NCBI GenBank assembly: GCA_938743325.2
Contig: OW568885.1
Coordinates: 186,001-250,000 of the forward strand
Direction: 5' to 3'
From: Pycnococcus provasolii
Lineage: Eukaryota > Chlorophyta > Pseudoscourfieldiophyceae > Pseudoscourfieldiales > Pycnococcaceae
DNA length: 64,000 nucleotides
Of this stretch, positions 51,762 through 61,300 are shown in pieces. Made by a program: the position numbers and the translations under genes. Position 1 is the first letter of the stretch. Every line of letters starts with the position of its first letter. The notes beneath the pieces were generated by a model that saw only the letters and a program-made list of their open reading frames with translations, searched no databases and was not told where the DNA came from.

Positions 51762-53129
51762 TCAGCCGACGCTGACTGCGAGCACACTAGGCCCAATTTG
51801 CGCCACCTCAAGCGACTCCTTCGGCTGGTGAGTACACGGGGCATCCAAAATGCGCTCAATGTCCTGAACAGTCATGTCATCTGCTGGCGCATGTGGCATT
51901 GGCGTGCTGTCGTGTTTGATTTTGCGCCAAGCTTGCGTGACTGGGCAAAGCAGCTCTGATGGCCGATATGTGGCTTTGTATCGCATCTTGGGACACGACG
52001 GAATGTAAAAGCCCAGGTAGTAGTAATCAGAATTCTCCTTGCCCAGCGCGATTGCACGACGACGGGAAAAGTCCAGCTCGTAGAGGCTGGTGAATTTGCC
52101 AAGCTGTAGCTTTCGTCCAATGGCAGGGTCGTACAGCGCGTATACGCTTGACACGCCGCATGGGAGCACGTCGACGACGCTTACAGCGACGAGATCGCCG
52201 TCAAGACGGTACTGGATGTGCCACGATCCCATCGCGTCAGCAGGCGGCTCATCGAAAGTTGCATCTAACCAGCTCGGTCGTTCGAGTTTCTGTGGATTCG
52301 CACTTTCGACGGGGCTGGGAACACGACTCGTTCCTCCTTTGGTAGGAACCAGCGGCGAGTCGACGAGGAAGCGCGCGTATGACGTATTGGCCACATCAAC
52401 GGCATCTTCTTTTTCCTTTCGCTTCTTGTTGTTCTTCTGCTGCTGTTGAGGTTGCTCCTGCTCTTGCTCCAACTCCTGCTCCTGCTTCAGACTCTGCTCC
52501 TGCCCCTGCTCCTGACCTTGTTCTTGCTGCCGACCTTGCTCCTGCTCCGCGCCGCTGACGTCGTCGTCGTCGTCGCCGTCGCCGCCGTCGCCGTCGCCGT
52601 CGTCGTCGTCGTCGTCATCCTCGCCGTGGACGACACGCTGGTAGCGTCGATACAAGGCGTACGTCTCTTCATCTGCCACCGGGCGAACCCATGCAATGCC
52701 CAGCTTCTTGCGATGTGTGCCTTCCTCGTCCTTCTCTGTCCTCCCCTCCTCCTCCTTTGCTTCCAAGTGCTTGACCACACCGGCGTGCACCCTTCTGAAC
52801 TCGCGTGAGTACTCGAACGTGCTCGATGGCAGTCGAATGGGAAGCGAAGGACAGCACGTATGCTTGTTCAGTGGCTTGTACAACCACTTTCCCGACCTGC
52901 GCCATCCGCGCACCATCATCGCCTCGTATACGTCTGAGTACATGACGTGCGCCCACATGCCGGCGTTCACGGCTGACCTCTCGAGTCTCTTGCAGTATCC
53001 GCACTCCGCTCTGTACATGCCGTGGTCTTCGAGCAGCGAGACGTCCCTGTGCGGTTGTGCGTTAGTCTGTGGCTGGTCATCGCTCTGGTGTTCGGCTTGG
53101 TGTTCGGCGTGTTCCGTCGTGAACGCCAT
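51762..53129 (-). CDS. ATE1: Arginyl-tRNA--protein transferase
   Basis: The product is 455 residues from the ATG at 53129 (MAFTTEH); an upstream in-frame ATG adds only low-complexity sequence. ATE1 attaches arginine from Arg-tRNA to N-terminal Asp, Glu or oxidised Cys, marking proteins for the Arg/N-degron pathway. The N domain has CGYC (Cys43, Cys46) and GWRRSGKWLYKP followed by HTCCPSLPIRL (Cys92, Cys93), the conserved essential cysteines. A low-complexity Asp/Gly- and Gln/Glu-rich linker lies around 190-270. The C domain has WHIQYRLDGDLVAVSVVDVL, SSVYALYDPAIG and YYLGFYIPSCPKMRYKA, the ATE C-terminal signature. It lies behind the cysteine protease gene on the same strand, 385 bp apart. Confidence 0.95.
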   Translation of the reverse strand: MAFTTEHAEHQAEHQSDDQPQTNAQPHRDVSLLEDHGMYRAECGYCKRLERSAVNAGMWAHVMYSDVYEAMMVRGWRRSGKWLYKPLNKHTCCPSLPIRLPSSTFEYSREFRRVHAGVVKHLEAKEEEGRTEKDEEGTHRKKLGIAWVRPVADEETYALYRRYQRVVHGEDDDDDDDGDGDGGDGDDDDDVSGAEQEQGRQQEQGQEQGQEQSLKQEQELEQEQEQPQQQQKNNKKRKEKEDAVDVANTSYARFLVDSPLVPTKGGTSRVPSPVESANPQKLERPSWLDATFDEPPADAMGSWHIQYRLDGDLVAVSVVDVLPCGVSSVYALYDPAIGRKLQLGKFTSLYELDFSRRRAIALGKENSDYYYLGFYIPSCPKMRYKATYRPSELLCPVTQAWRKIKHDSTPMPHAPADDMTVQDIERILDAPCTHQPKESLEVAQIGPSVLAVSVG

Positions 53130-53514
53130 TTGGGAGAGGAACGAGTGGTGGGAGAGATCAGAGAGGGCGTGTGAGGGGGAAGGGAAGGGAAGGGAAGGGA
53201 AGGAGCGCACCGCAAATTTGCAACCCCGAACTACTTCTGCGACAAATCGGGCAGAACCTTCTGGCAGAACCATTGCCCTGGCATCACCGGCTGGAGATGG
53301 CAAGTTTCACGGCCGGTGTGGCATCACGTTCCGAAGGTGTCTCTCCGCCCCGAGCTTGCAGCATGTCACACAAACCATGGTACTACTCGTAGTACCTGTG
53401 TAAAGCATACCTCCTAACGTTAGCGAGCACAAGCAAACGGCTCAACATTCTCGTAACTTGCAGGGACGCAAAGGGACGCTGCGTGGGGGCTGTTCGAGCA
53501 CGAGACCTTTGTCG
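53130..53514. other. Intergenic region upstream of ATE1
   Basis: 385 bp between the protease stop and the ATE1 start. Contains AACCCCGAA at 53222-53230 about 95 bp upstream of the ATE1 ATG, and a GGGAA tract near 53175-53200. No gene seen. Confidence 0.5.
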
Positions 53515-54621
53515 TTACAGCGACGCGGCGTCGGGGAAGCTCGCGCAATCTGCAATGCCGCACAAGTTTTCGCCGCGCTTAATCCAAAAGTAGCCTTCCA
53601 TGCCCCACTCCTTGCTCCATGAGTTGCGCACGATGAAGTAGGGCGTCTTCTTGTCGTCGTCCGTGGTGCCGTAGCCCACCGCGACGACGGCGTGGTTGAC
53701 GTCCGTAGGGCCACTCTTGCAAACGGTCGTGCCCGTCTTCGAGTCATACGAGTCATAAACGCCGTGGCTGTACAGACGAAAGTCGCTCGCCACCTGGTAG
53801 GCAACAGCGACGGGGCCAGACTTCGCAAGCGCCACGCCAATCGCATCCTCGTCGAATGCGGTTATGTTGTGCACCTCCGTCACGTGACTTCCCACGCTTG
53901 AACCCTTGAACTCGCACTTCCCGTCCTTCGCGGTGTACGTGTACGACTCCTCCGTATCAAGTCCGCCGTTCCATCGAATGTACTCGAACGCGTGGCTGGG
54001 CAACCCACCGTCGCAGCCGTGGTTGTCGAAAGCTCCAGCGCAGTCGACGAGCTGCTGCTCAGCGAGCCCTGTCCACGCCGTGCAGTCTTGCTTGTGCTTG
54101 ATGCAGTGATGCGCCTCTAGCGTTCCGGTGGTTGAAAATGTCCAGCACGAACCACACGACCCTTGATTCTTGACGGGTGTTACGACTCCTTTCGTGCGCC
54201 AGTCCACCTCATCGGGCAGCTTGAGGGTATCCTCGGGCAACGTTTTGGGGACTGTGCCAACGTGCGTCGCACTGCAGTTTTGCGGCATCATCAGCCGCGT
54301 CTGCTCAAACTCTTCGGACGAGGTTGCAGCGTACGCCCCGTCTAGCGTCATGGCCCACGTCGTCTTCCCATCAAGGTACGCCCTGTTGTGCCTTGCAACA
54401 AGTTCCGCGTTGGATTTGTAGACGTCGAGTCTCTCGCTGCGTTCGTCATTTGACTGGAAGTTCACGTTATGTTTCTCGGCCCACGCTTGGAACTTCTCTT
54501 CTAGCTCCGAAGCACCCTCCACAGCGAGCGTGTGCACGGAGTTGGCCACCTCAAGGGGCCTCGTAGCCTTCACGGCCACGACGAAGGTCGTTACGGCGAT
54601 GAAGACGAGAGCGCGTGCCAT
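53515..54621 (-). CDS. Papain-family cysteine protease (cathepsin H/aleurain-like)
   Basis: The product is 368 residues from the ATG at 54621. A hydrophobic signal peptide covers residues 1-20 (ALVFIAVTTFVVAVKA). An I29 inhibitory propeptide follows at about 40-105, and the mature domain begins near LPDEVDWRTKG (136). Catalytic residues are all present: Gln153 and Cys159 in NQGSCGSCWTFS, His310 in VNHAVVAVGYG and Asn333 in VRNSWSKEWG. An NNS/NIT-type site (NCSA, NITA) could be glycosylated. The lack of a C-terminal granulin or retention signal suggests vacuolar/lysosomal delivery through the secretory pathway. Closest in style to cathepsin H or aleurain, but the cathepsin H minichain was not identified. 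Confidence 0.95.
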   Translation of the reverse strand: MARALVFIAVTTFVVAVKATRPLEVANSVHTLAVEGASELEEKFQAWAEKHNVNFQSNDERSERLDVYKSNAELVARHNRAYLDGKTTWAMTLDGAYAATSSEEFEQTRLMMPQNCSATHVGTVPKTLPEDTLKLPDEVDWRTKGVVTPVKNQGSCGSCWTFSTTGTLEAHHCIKHKQDCTAWTGLAEQQLVDCAGAFDNHGCDGGLPSHAFEYIRWNGGLDTEESYTYTAKDGKCEFKGSSVGSHVTEVHNITAFDEDAIGVALAKSGPVAVAYQVASDFRLYSHGVYDSYDSKTGTTVCKSGPTDVNHAVVAVGYGTTDDDKKTPYFIVRNSWSKEWGMEGYFWIKRGENLCGIADCASFPDAASL

Positions 54622-55192
54622 GTTTGTGTGCTGCGTGGTTGGGAGTTGCTTGCGCTTGCTTCCCTCGGAGGCCCGGGGGACGCAACGCGCACGCGTGGCC
54701 TAGGAAGGAGGAAGAGGGGGGACGTTACACGGCCAGTTTCCAGGGTCTGGGCAAAAATTGTTCGACTGTCGATGCAAGGGTGCACCACCTCCCACGCGTG
54801 AACCTGGAGGACGCATGCGGACTTCGAGGCAAAAGGTTGTACCCCCAAATCCATGGGAAGAACTCTGAACCCCGAATTTTGATTCGGGGTTTCGCGCGGA
54901 CGGAGGATTAGGGTAAAGGGTACGCGTTTAGGTTTAGGTTTGTCCTCTCCCTCTCCTCTCTCGAGTCTGGACTCCCTCCTTTCCTCTCCTCTCCTTTTTC
55001 CGCCTGCTTTCCGTTCCACTCCCCCTTCCCCTCCCCTCCCCCTCCCCTGCCCCCCTTGCCCCCCGGCCGCCGAGTGGGGCCCACTCCTCCCCCAACGACT
55101 GTGGCGCCGCACGCTACGCTGCCAAACGACGACCAACACGACACCATGAAGAACTACTATTAGGGTAGCTAGCGGAACAAACAACACTGGCG
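54622..55192. promoter_or_regulatory. Divergent promoter region of cysteine protease and CCR4 genes
   Basis: 571 bp between divergent starts. Carries the inverted repeat of AACCCCGAAT with ATTCGGGGTT at 54868-54891, and a long C/T-rich tract at about 54940-55075. No gene seen. Confidence 0.55.
54867..54892. promoter_or_regulatory. Inverted repeat of the AACCCCGAA motif
   Basis: AACCCCGAA (54868-54876) and its reverse complement TTCGGGGTT (54883-54891) form arms of 10 bp around a 4-nt loop. It is the only palindromic copy of this recurrent motif that I found and sits between two divergent starts. Confidence 0.6.
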
Positions 55193-57250
55193 ATGACGGA
55201 CCTAACGAACTCGGGCGCGGAACGACTCGCAATCAGCAACCGCGCAGTCAGCTTGTCGTGCGATCCGCCCATCTGCGGGGTGGAGCTCGAACCGTACATC
55301 GTGCTGCGAAGAGCCGATGGAACGCACACCACCGACGACTTCACAGCGTCCGCACCGTCAGACGACAACGCCTTTTTGAAACACAGGTGGTTCCGCTCGC
55401 TCAACTCGAGGAAGGTTGCATTCTGCTCCGTACACACGACCGAGCGGGCGACCATGCAGTGTGTTGCCTTTCCCAAACTCACCGGAACGAGAACGTACCA
55501 CTGCTCGCCTGAGTGCTTTGCAAGGGCATGGAAGACGCACAGGTCAAACTACGACCGCATCATCGGAGCCAACGGCGATTCGGACGCTATGATTCCTGGT
55601 GACTTTGACAACCCCACCTCGGCGTCGAAGCCTCACCTTGCGAAAGGGCCGCCGGCTGTCACCGTGCAGGACGCATCGGGAGAGCGGTGGACCGAGGTGG
55701 GGCAGAGCCGGACGTACGTGCCAACTTCCGAAGATGTCGGAAACGTGCTCAAGTACGAGGTGACCGTCGTCGACGGCGCCACGGGCGAGCCTCTTCCAGA
55801 CGCGTCAGGAAGCACAAACGCCACGCTCGTCACCACCAGCCGCACCATCCCCGCACCCACGCCCAGACCGAGGCACCTTCTCAACGTTCCCGTCGAACAC
55901 CCGTACATCGCGCAGCTTCTCGAGCAGCGCTCCATGGGCGGCGTCGCGGCGGACGAAGCGAACTCGGCGGGACGATTCTTCACCATCCTAACGTACAACG
56001 TTCTCGCCGAGCTGTACGCCACGAACGACATGTACCCCGACACGCCAGCATGGTGCCTCAGCTGGGGATACCGACGACGCAACCTGCTTCGCGAAATCAG
56101 CAAGTACGGCGCTGATATCGTCTGCCTCCAGGAGGTGCAGAGCGACCACTACGAGGATTTCTGGAACAAGGAAATGACCAACATCGGTTATGACTCGGTG
56201 TATAAGCGCAAGACGACGGAGATATTCACAGGCGCCGGCTCAGGATTTGCCATTGACGGGTGCGCCACATTCTACCGCAGCAGCAAGTTCCGCCTTGTCA
56301 AGAAGTACGAGGTGGAGTTCAACAAGGCTGCGCTAAGCCTGAGCGACATGCTCGGCAGCGCGCATTCTAAGAAGAGTGCGCTGAGCCGACTCCTGAAGGA
56401 CAATGTTGCGCTCATCGTCGTGCTCGAGGCGAATGACGATGCAGTCACGGGAGGGCCTGACGGTGACCGGATGGGCGGTGTTGGCGGAGGTGCAGGTGGC
56501 GGACTCGGCGGCATTGGAGTTGGAGCTGGTGGTGGCGAGGAGAAGGCTGGGGGCAACAGCCGCCGCCTTCTCTGCGTCGCAAATGCACACATCCACGCCA
56601 ATCCCGAGGCTCGAGACGTCAAGCTGTGGCAGGTTCACACGCTGCTCAAGGGACTGGAGAAGATTGCTGCGAGCACAGAGATTCCCATGCTCGTGGCTGG
56701 AGACTTCAACTCGGTTCCCGGTTCCGCACCACACAGCCTGCTTGCGGCAGGTCGCGTTCACGCGTCGCATCCCGACCTTGCCGCTGATCCGCTGGGCATC
56801 CTGCAGCCGTCGTCAAAGCTTGTTCACCACCTGCCACTTGCGTCGGCTTACGCAAGCCTCAGCGCGGTGCTTGAGCACCACGAGAACCGTGAGGCTGCGC
56901 TTGCGGCTGGATATCCGACGCCGCACGAGCGCGCTTACGCCACGCCGAACCACCCGCTCGGCTCGGACAACCTCTCCGAGGATGAGGAGCCAATCGAGTT
57001 GAATCCCTCGGAGGCGGTGAATGTCATTCGCCGTAACTTCGACGTGCAGGCACGCGAGCCTCGATTCACGAATCGAACGCGGCAATTCGAGGGAACGCTC
57101 GACTACATTTTCTTCACCGCGGACAGCCTTGTGCCTGTGTCGCTGCTCGAGCTACCTGGTGAGCTGGGGACAAATGGCGATGCGAGACTACCTAGTCCAA
57201 ACATGAGCTCAGACCACGTCGCGATTATGGCTGAATTTGCGCAGATTTGA
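55193..57250 (+). CDS. CCR4: CCR4-type mRNA deadenylase, plant architecture
   Basis: The product is 685 residues from the ATG at 55193. CCR4 shortens mRNA poly(A) tails in the CCR4-NOT complex. The N-terminal 130 residues hold a Cys/His module (VAFCSVHTTERATMQCVAF, YHCSPECFARAWKTHR) that plant CCR4a/b have in place of the yeast leucine-rich repeat region. The exonuclease-endonuclease-phosphatase domain starts near 262 (FTILTYNVLAELYA) and contains LQEVQ (Glu314), GDFNS (Asp504, Asn506), LDYIFF and SDH (Asp674, His675), so all catalytic residues are intact. A Gly-rich insert interrupts it at about 420-450 (GGVGGGAGGGLGGIGVGAGG). TGTAA at 57314-57318. Confidence 0.95.
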   Translation: MTDLTNSGAERLAISNRAVSLSCDPPICGVELEPYIVLRRADGTHTTDDFTASAPSDDNAFLKHRWFRSLNSRKVAFCSVHTTERATMQCVAFPKLTGTRTYHCSPECFARAWKTHRSNYDRIIGANGDSDAMIPGDFDNPTSASKPHLAKGPPAVTVQDASGERWTEVGQSRTYVPTSEDVGNVLKYEVTVVDGATGEPLPDASGSTNATLVTTSRTIPAPTPRPRHLLNVPVEHPYIAQLLEQRSMGGVAADEANSAGRFFTILTYNVLAELYATNDMYPDTPAWCLSWGYRRRNLLREISKYGADIVCLQEVQSDHYEDFWNKEMTNIGYDSVYKRKTTEIFTGAGSGFAIDGCATFYRSSKFRLVKKYEVEFNKAALSLSDMLGSAHSKKSALSRLLKDNVALIVVLEANDDAVTGGPDGDRMGGVGGGAGGGLGGIGVGAGGGEEKAGGNSRRLLCVANAHIHANPEARDVKLWQVHTLLKGLEKIAASTEIPMLVAGDFNSVPGSAPHSLLAAGRVHASHPDLAADPLGILQPSSKLVHHLPLASAYASLSAVLEHHENREAALAAGYPTPHERAYATPNHPLGSDNLSEDEEPIELNPSEAVNVIRRNFDVQAREPRFTNRTRQFEGTLDYIFFTADSLVPVSLLELPGELGTNGDARLPSPNMSSDHVAIMAEFAQI

Positions 57251-57435
57251 GAGCTGATATGGCCTACCCCAGCTACGCGCGGCGCGAGCGCGCGTCGCGC
57301 AGCTGACGCGAGTTGTAAACCAGTTTGAGAGCTGAGGCTAAACGTGATCAGGTCCGTCGTCCCTGTCCCCATCCCGTCCGTGGTTGTGACTTTGAAAGGA
57401 GGATATACCATACTGTTACAAGGCTGTCGGGCGTG

Positions 57436-57861
57436 TCACCCTTCGATGAATGCGTCAGCTTCGCGTTCGCGTCTCTTTTGTTCCCTCTTTTGCCTTGATC
57501 GTTTGAGCATTGCGGAAGGCTTGTACGTATCCTTCTCCACGCCCTCTGCCCCTCCTCCCGTGCCTCCCCCCTTGTCGCCCCCATCCGCGCCACTGTTCTT
57601 CTCCACTTCCGTGGGTGCGGTTATGGAGCTTAGCGACGCGAGTCGCTCCTCGAGTCGCGCGAGCTTTGACCTCTTTTGGTTATCATTTTTTGGTTTCATA
57701 GCCATGTACCCTTCGAACCCTTTGAATATGGTTCCGTGCGTTCCAAGGTCCTGCAGGTATGTCGTTTCTCCTTCATAGATTGTTTTTTCGATGTGTTTTG
57801 CTTCCTCGCGCAGTTTGTCTCGCTGCTGCTTGAGTCTGTCAAGCACCGTTGTTGCGCTCAT
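57436..57861 (-). CDS. EAF6: EAF6-type subunit of NuA4/MOZ histone acetyltransferase complexes
   Basis: The product is 141 residues from the ATG at 57861 (MSATTVLDRL); an ATG farther upstream adds a Pro-rich stretch and is unlikely. The conserved EAF6 block covers about 5-60: LKQQRDKLREEAKHIEKTIY, then EGETTYLQDLGTHGTIFKGF with G-x-I-x-K-G-F/W. The family is short (110-200 residues), and this helix supports acetyltransferase complexes such as NuA4 and HBO1/MOZ. The tail is Lys/Arg/Gly-rich with KKGGGTGGGAE-like low complexity. TGTAA on its strand at 57416-57420, 16 nt past the stop. Convergent with CCR4 and divergent with NAP1. Confidence 0.88.
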   Translation of the reverse strand: MSATTVLDRLKQQRDKLREEAKHIEKTIYEGETTYLQDLGTHGTIFKGFEGYMAMKPKNDNQKRSKLARLEERLASLSSITAPTEVEKNSGADGGDKGGGTGGGAEGVEKDTYKPSAMLKRSRQKREQKRREREADAFIEG

Positions 57862-58342
57862 GGTTTTGTGAAGTGCGCGAGGGTGGGTTGAGGGAGAGGG
57901 GGGGAGAGAGGGGGAGGGGCGCCACGGCGGGAGCAATGACAGCAAATGACTGCGAAATGACGACCGCGGCGCAGAGAGTGCAGAGTGCAGAGGGCCAAGA
58001 CCCTGGGAGAAAAAAAGAAAATCGGAACCCCGAACTGGGACTGTTAAGCATAGGGGAAAAACGCGGTAACTTAAGTAGGTCCCGCTGGACGTGGAAGTCT
58101 CCCCTTGAGGTTGAGGTTGCGAGCCTACGTTCCGGTTCGCTCGTTGCCCGTTGTTGCAAGCACCTAATGAAGGTGGTCAAGAACGGTTAACCCCCCCTCT
58201 CCCTCGCCTGCTCGAGGTCGAAGTCCCGTCCCGAAACGGCTGACGCTCTTCGGACACCGCCATACCAAGTAAGGTTAATCTTACAACACTCTGCCTGTCC
58301 CACTTCTCACGGGACGGAAGGGCGCCGGCGAACACAACCACC
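57862..58342. promoter_or_regulatory. Divergent promoter region of EAF6 and NAP1 genes
   Basis: 481 bp with a purine tract at about 57890-57920 and AACCCCGAA at 58026-58034. No gene seen. Confidence 0.55.
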
Positions 58343-61300
58343 ATGGCGACCAACCCAAGGAGAGGAAGCCTGAGCGACGCGAGGAGGTCGAGCATAAGCC
58401 CGCACGCGCCTCCGAGGTCAGTCGCAGGAGAGACGCACGCGGGAGGAGCCGCATTCCCAAACTATGCGGCGTCGCACGCGGGGGGAGGGGGAGGCACCGT
58501 ATACAGCGAGTCTGTCGCACTCGAGGCGGACTCTGCCGCACACCTTGCACTTGTCAGGCTCGTCGCGCACGCCGATGCGCTCACCGCCGAGCTGCTTAGA
58601 CTCGCACGTGCGGTGCCATGGCCGCTGCTTGGCGTGCAGGAGGCGAACGCAAGGGCCAAGGAGGCTGAGAAGAAGGCGCAGGCGACGCAACAGCCTACGG
58701 ACATTGCTGCTGCACGAAGAGCCGCGGACGGTGCAAGCGAGGCGGTAAGACTTGCACCTGTGCTCCCAGACTTCTCGTATCTCATCGCACCCGAACTGTT
58801 CGACGCGAGGGCGGAAGAGGATCTCGCCAGCCGCGCCCTCGACGACGAACTGCGCGCCGCGGAGGAGGAGGATAGTGAAGGAGGAGAGCCGGCTTCGGGT
58901 GAGCACGTCATCCTGCGCTTCGCCTCGCGCGTAGCGGCGCTTTTGCTCGCCATCGTGCGCTACCAAGCGGACCTGTCGGCATTCTTCGACGAGCTCGCCA
59001 GCGGTGCGTACATTCAAAGCACACCCGAGGCGATGCTGCAATCTCCCAAGGCGAGACAGCTCATGGCGGAGGCTCCTGCTCGGTACGGCCAATTGCTGCT
59101 TTTACTTGAGGTTGCTTTGCCGGGGCCCGTCAGAGAGCGGTGTGTCGTCGCGAACGTGCGGCACAAAGGATGGGACGATGCCGCGATGGCGGGACCGTCC
59201 AACAGCGTGCTCGACGGCGTCGACGCGATGGATCGCATTGTTAGCCTCAGCCGCAAAACGGACGTGGATGTTACCGCCTTGAGGCGCACGGGCGCGCCGC
59301 TGCCGCCGGACTACATCGACTCCTTCTTCAAGCGGCTTCCACTCGACGATGCCGTCATCGCGATGATCTGCGCGCGAGCGCGCGCGGAGGACATCTATGC
59401 GCAAATTCAGCACTGGCCTGAGCCCGAGCATCGAACGTCCGCGCTCGCGAACCAGGCTGGCGTCGTGTTTGCGCTTCTGCACCTGTGCCCACGCATCTTG
59501 CACTCTGACTACGGTGCGATGCGTGAGGTGGTTGACAAGCATTTCGATGGTCACTGGGTCGTCGCTTGGGCGCCAGGCTACGCCTTCGACCTCGCATGGT
59601 GGTGGGATGCATACCCAGCCGCGAAGGCGGCTCTTGCCAATGCCGTGACGACGAAACGTGCGGTGGAGATGCAGGCGAAGCACATCGCCTCGATACCGAT
59701 CTGCCGAGGGCAGCTTAAGGATCTTGTGGACAATGGGTCTCTCACTGACCCAGATCGCGCGCTCAGTGCCCTACAGCCCACACTTAACGTAATTCGCGCC
59801 GCAAATCACGCACTGCGCTGGCTGCTTCTGCATGATACTATCGACGGCGGGCCGCTGAGCGCGAAAAAGCTCAAAGAAAGCCTCTTCGCAAAACGACCGA
59901 ATCCGGAGACAGTTCTGAGCTTGCTGCTTGAGCTTAGCTACGTCGAGGACATTGCCATGGAAGTGTTCGGGGCGCTCGTCGACGAGCGAGGGGAGAGGTG
60001 GGCGTCGCTGCGCGAGTCGGTCGTGTCTAAGATCACCGAGCTTGCCCAATTTTACCTCGGAGATACGCCGTTAACTGCCAAAATGAAGGATGAGGGGCTG
60101 TCCAGCTACTTCGACGGCCTCGCCAAGGCCGTGGGCGCGCTAGAGCTAACCGAGGCACTCGTTGGAGAGAGCGGTAGAAAAATTCAGAGCATCTTGAACG
60201 CGATAGATGACCTCATGCGCTTTCACCAGATCGAGTCATTTCTGCAGACGAAGCAGCATTTGAGCGATGTGAAGCGTTTACTGCAGCGCATGGTGCTCGT
60301 GGCAAATTTGCAAGAGCGCAACATCACAACGCTCATCAATGTCAGCGATGTGGGCTACGTCTTTGGCAATTTTCAAATGTACACACAGCTCATGCGCGGC
60401 CGTGTTTGCCGTGACCCGTCGAGCGTAGGTCAGTTGCGTTGCTTCTTCCTCAAGCTGAGCCGCAGTGTCGTCGAGCCTCCGCTCATGCGGATTAACGAGT
60501 GCGATAGCCAGGACTTCACCAGCGTATGCGAGCACTACAGTGGATGCGTGGTGAACTACGTCGAGTCCGTGCTCGTGAGCGTTCCCGAGGCTATGCTCGA
60601 CACGCTGCTTGAAGCGGCGGCTCTCGCACGATCGGTGCCCGCGCTCGCAGAGCCGCCGTCGCGCATCGAAAGGTCGAAGCTGCGCGACTTCGCGGTGCCT
60701 GATGTCAGGAGAAAGATGGCCGCGCTTAGCCGCCGTGTTGCAGAGCTTGCAGCTGGCATTCTACACATGGAAACTGCATTCCTCGGCGTGATTGAGATTG
60801 ATCCCGTGAAGGTTTTGGAAGAGGGTCTTCGCGAGAACCTACGTCACAAGGCTCATCTTGCCGTCGACGCCACGCTCGCCTTCCAGGGTAGCGCGGGCTT
60901 TGCCGACGAGGAGGGCAAGAGCATGGCGCCCGTCCCTTATCCACCGGGACGTGCCGCCGGCGCATTCGGTGGGGAGATTGGCGGAGGTGGCGGCCTTGGA
61001 GCAGGAAAGAAGCGCGCTAAGGCGGCAAGCGAGCGCCATGTGACAGTCCAGCAATGCCTTTCCAATCTAAAGGGAAGGTTGGACGCGCTCACAGCCGCTT
61101 TTGCGCTCGTCTTCGACTACACAGGCGCCGGTGGGCCAACCGCGTTTGACGACGCTCTTGGCGATGTACTTTGGTCGCTCAGTCAGAAGGAGGTAGTGGC
61201 GCATATAAGCTGGCGCCGCGCACGCCTCACGCAGCTCAAGCGATCAGCTCTGGCAAGTGGCAAAGGCTCGTCCTCGTCCTCTTCGTCAAAGAAAGGCGCG

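Noticed and set aside
51762-54621. Functional link of ATE1 and the cysteine protease, same-strand pair
   Set aside because: 385 bp with its own C-rich promoter element separates them and eukaryotic neighbours are usually independent.
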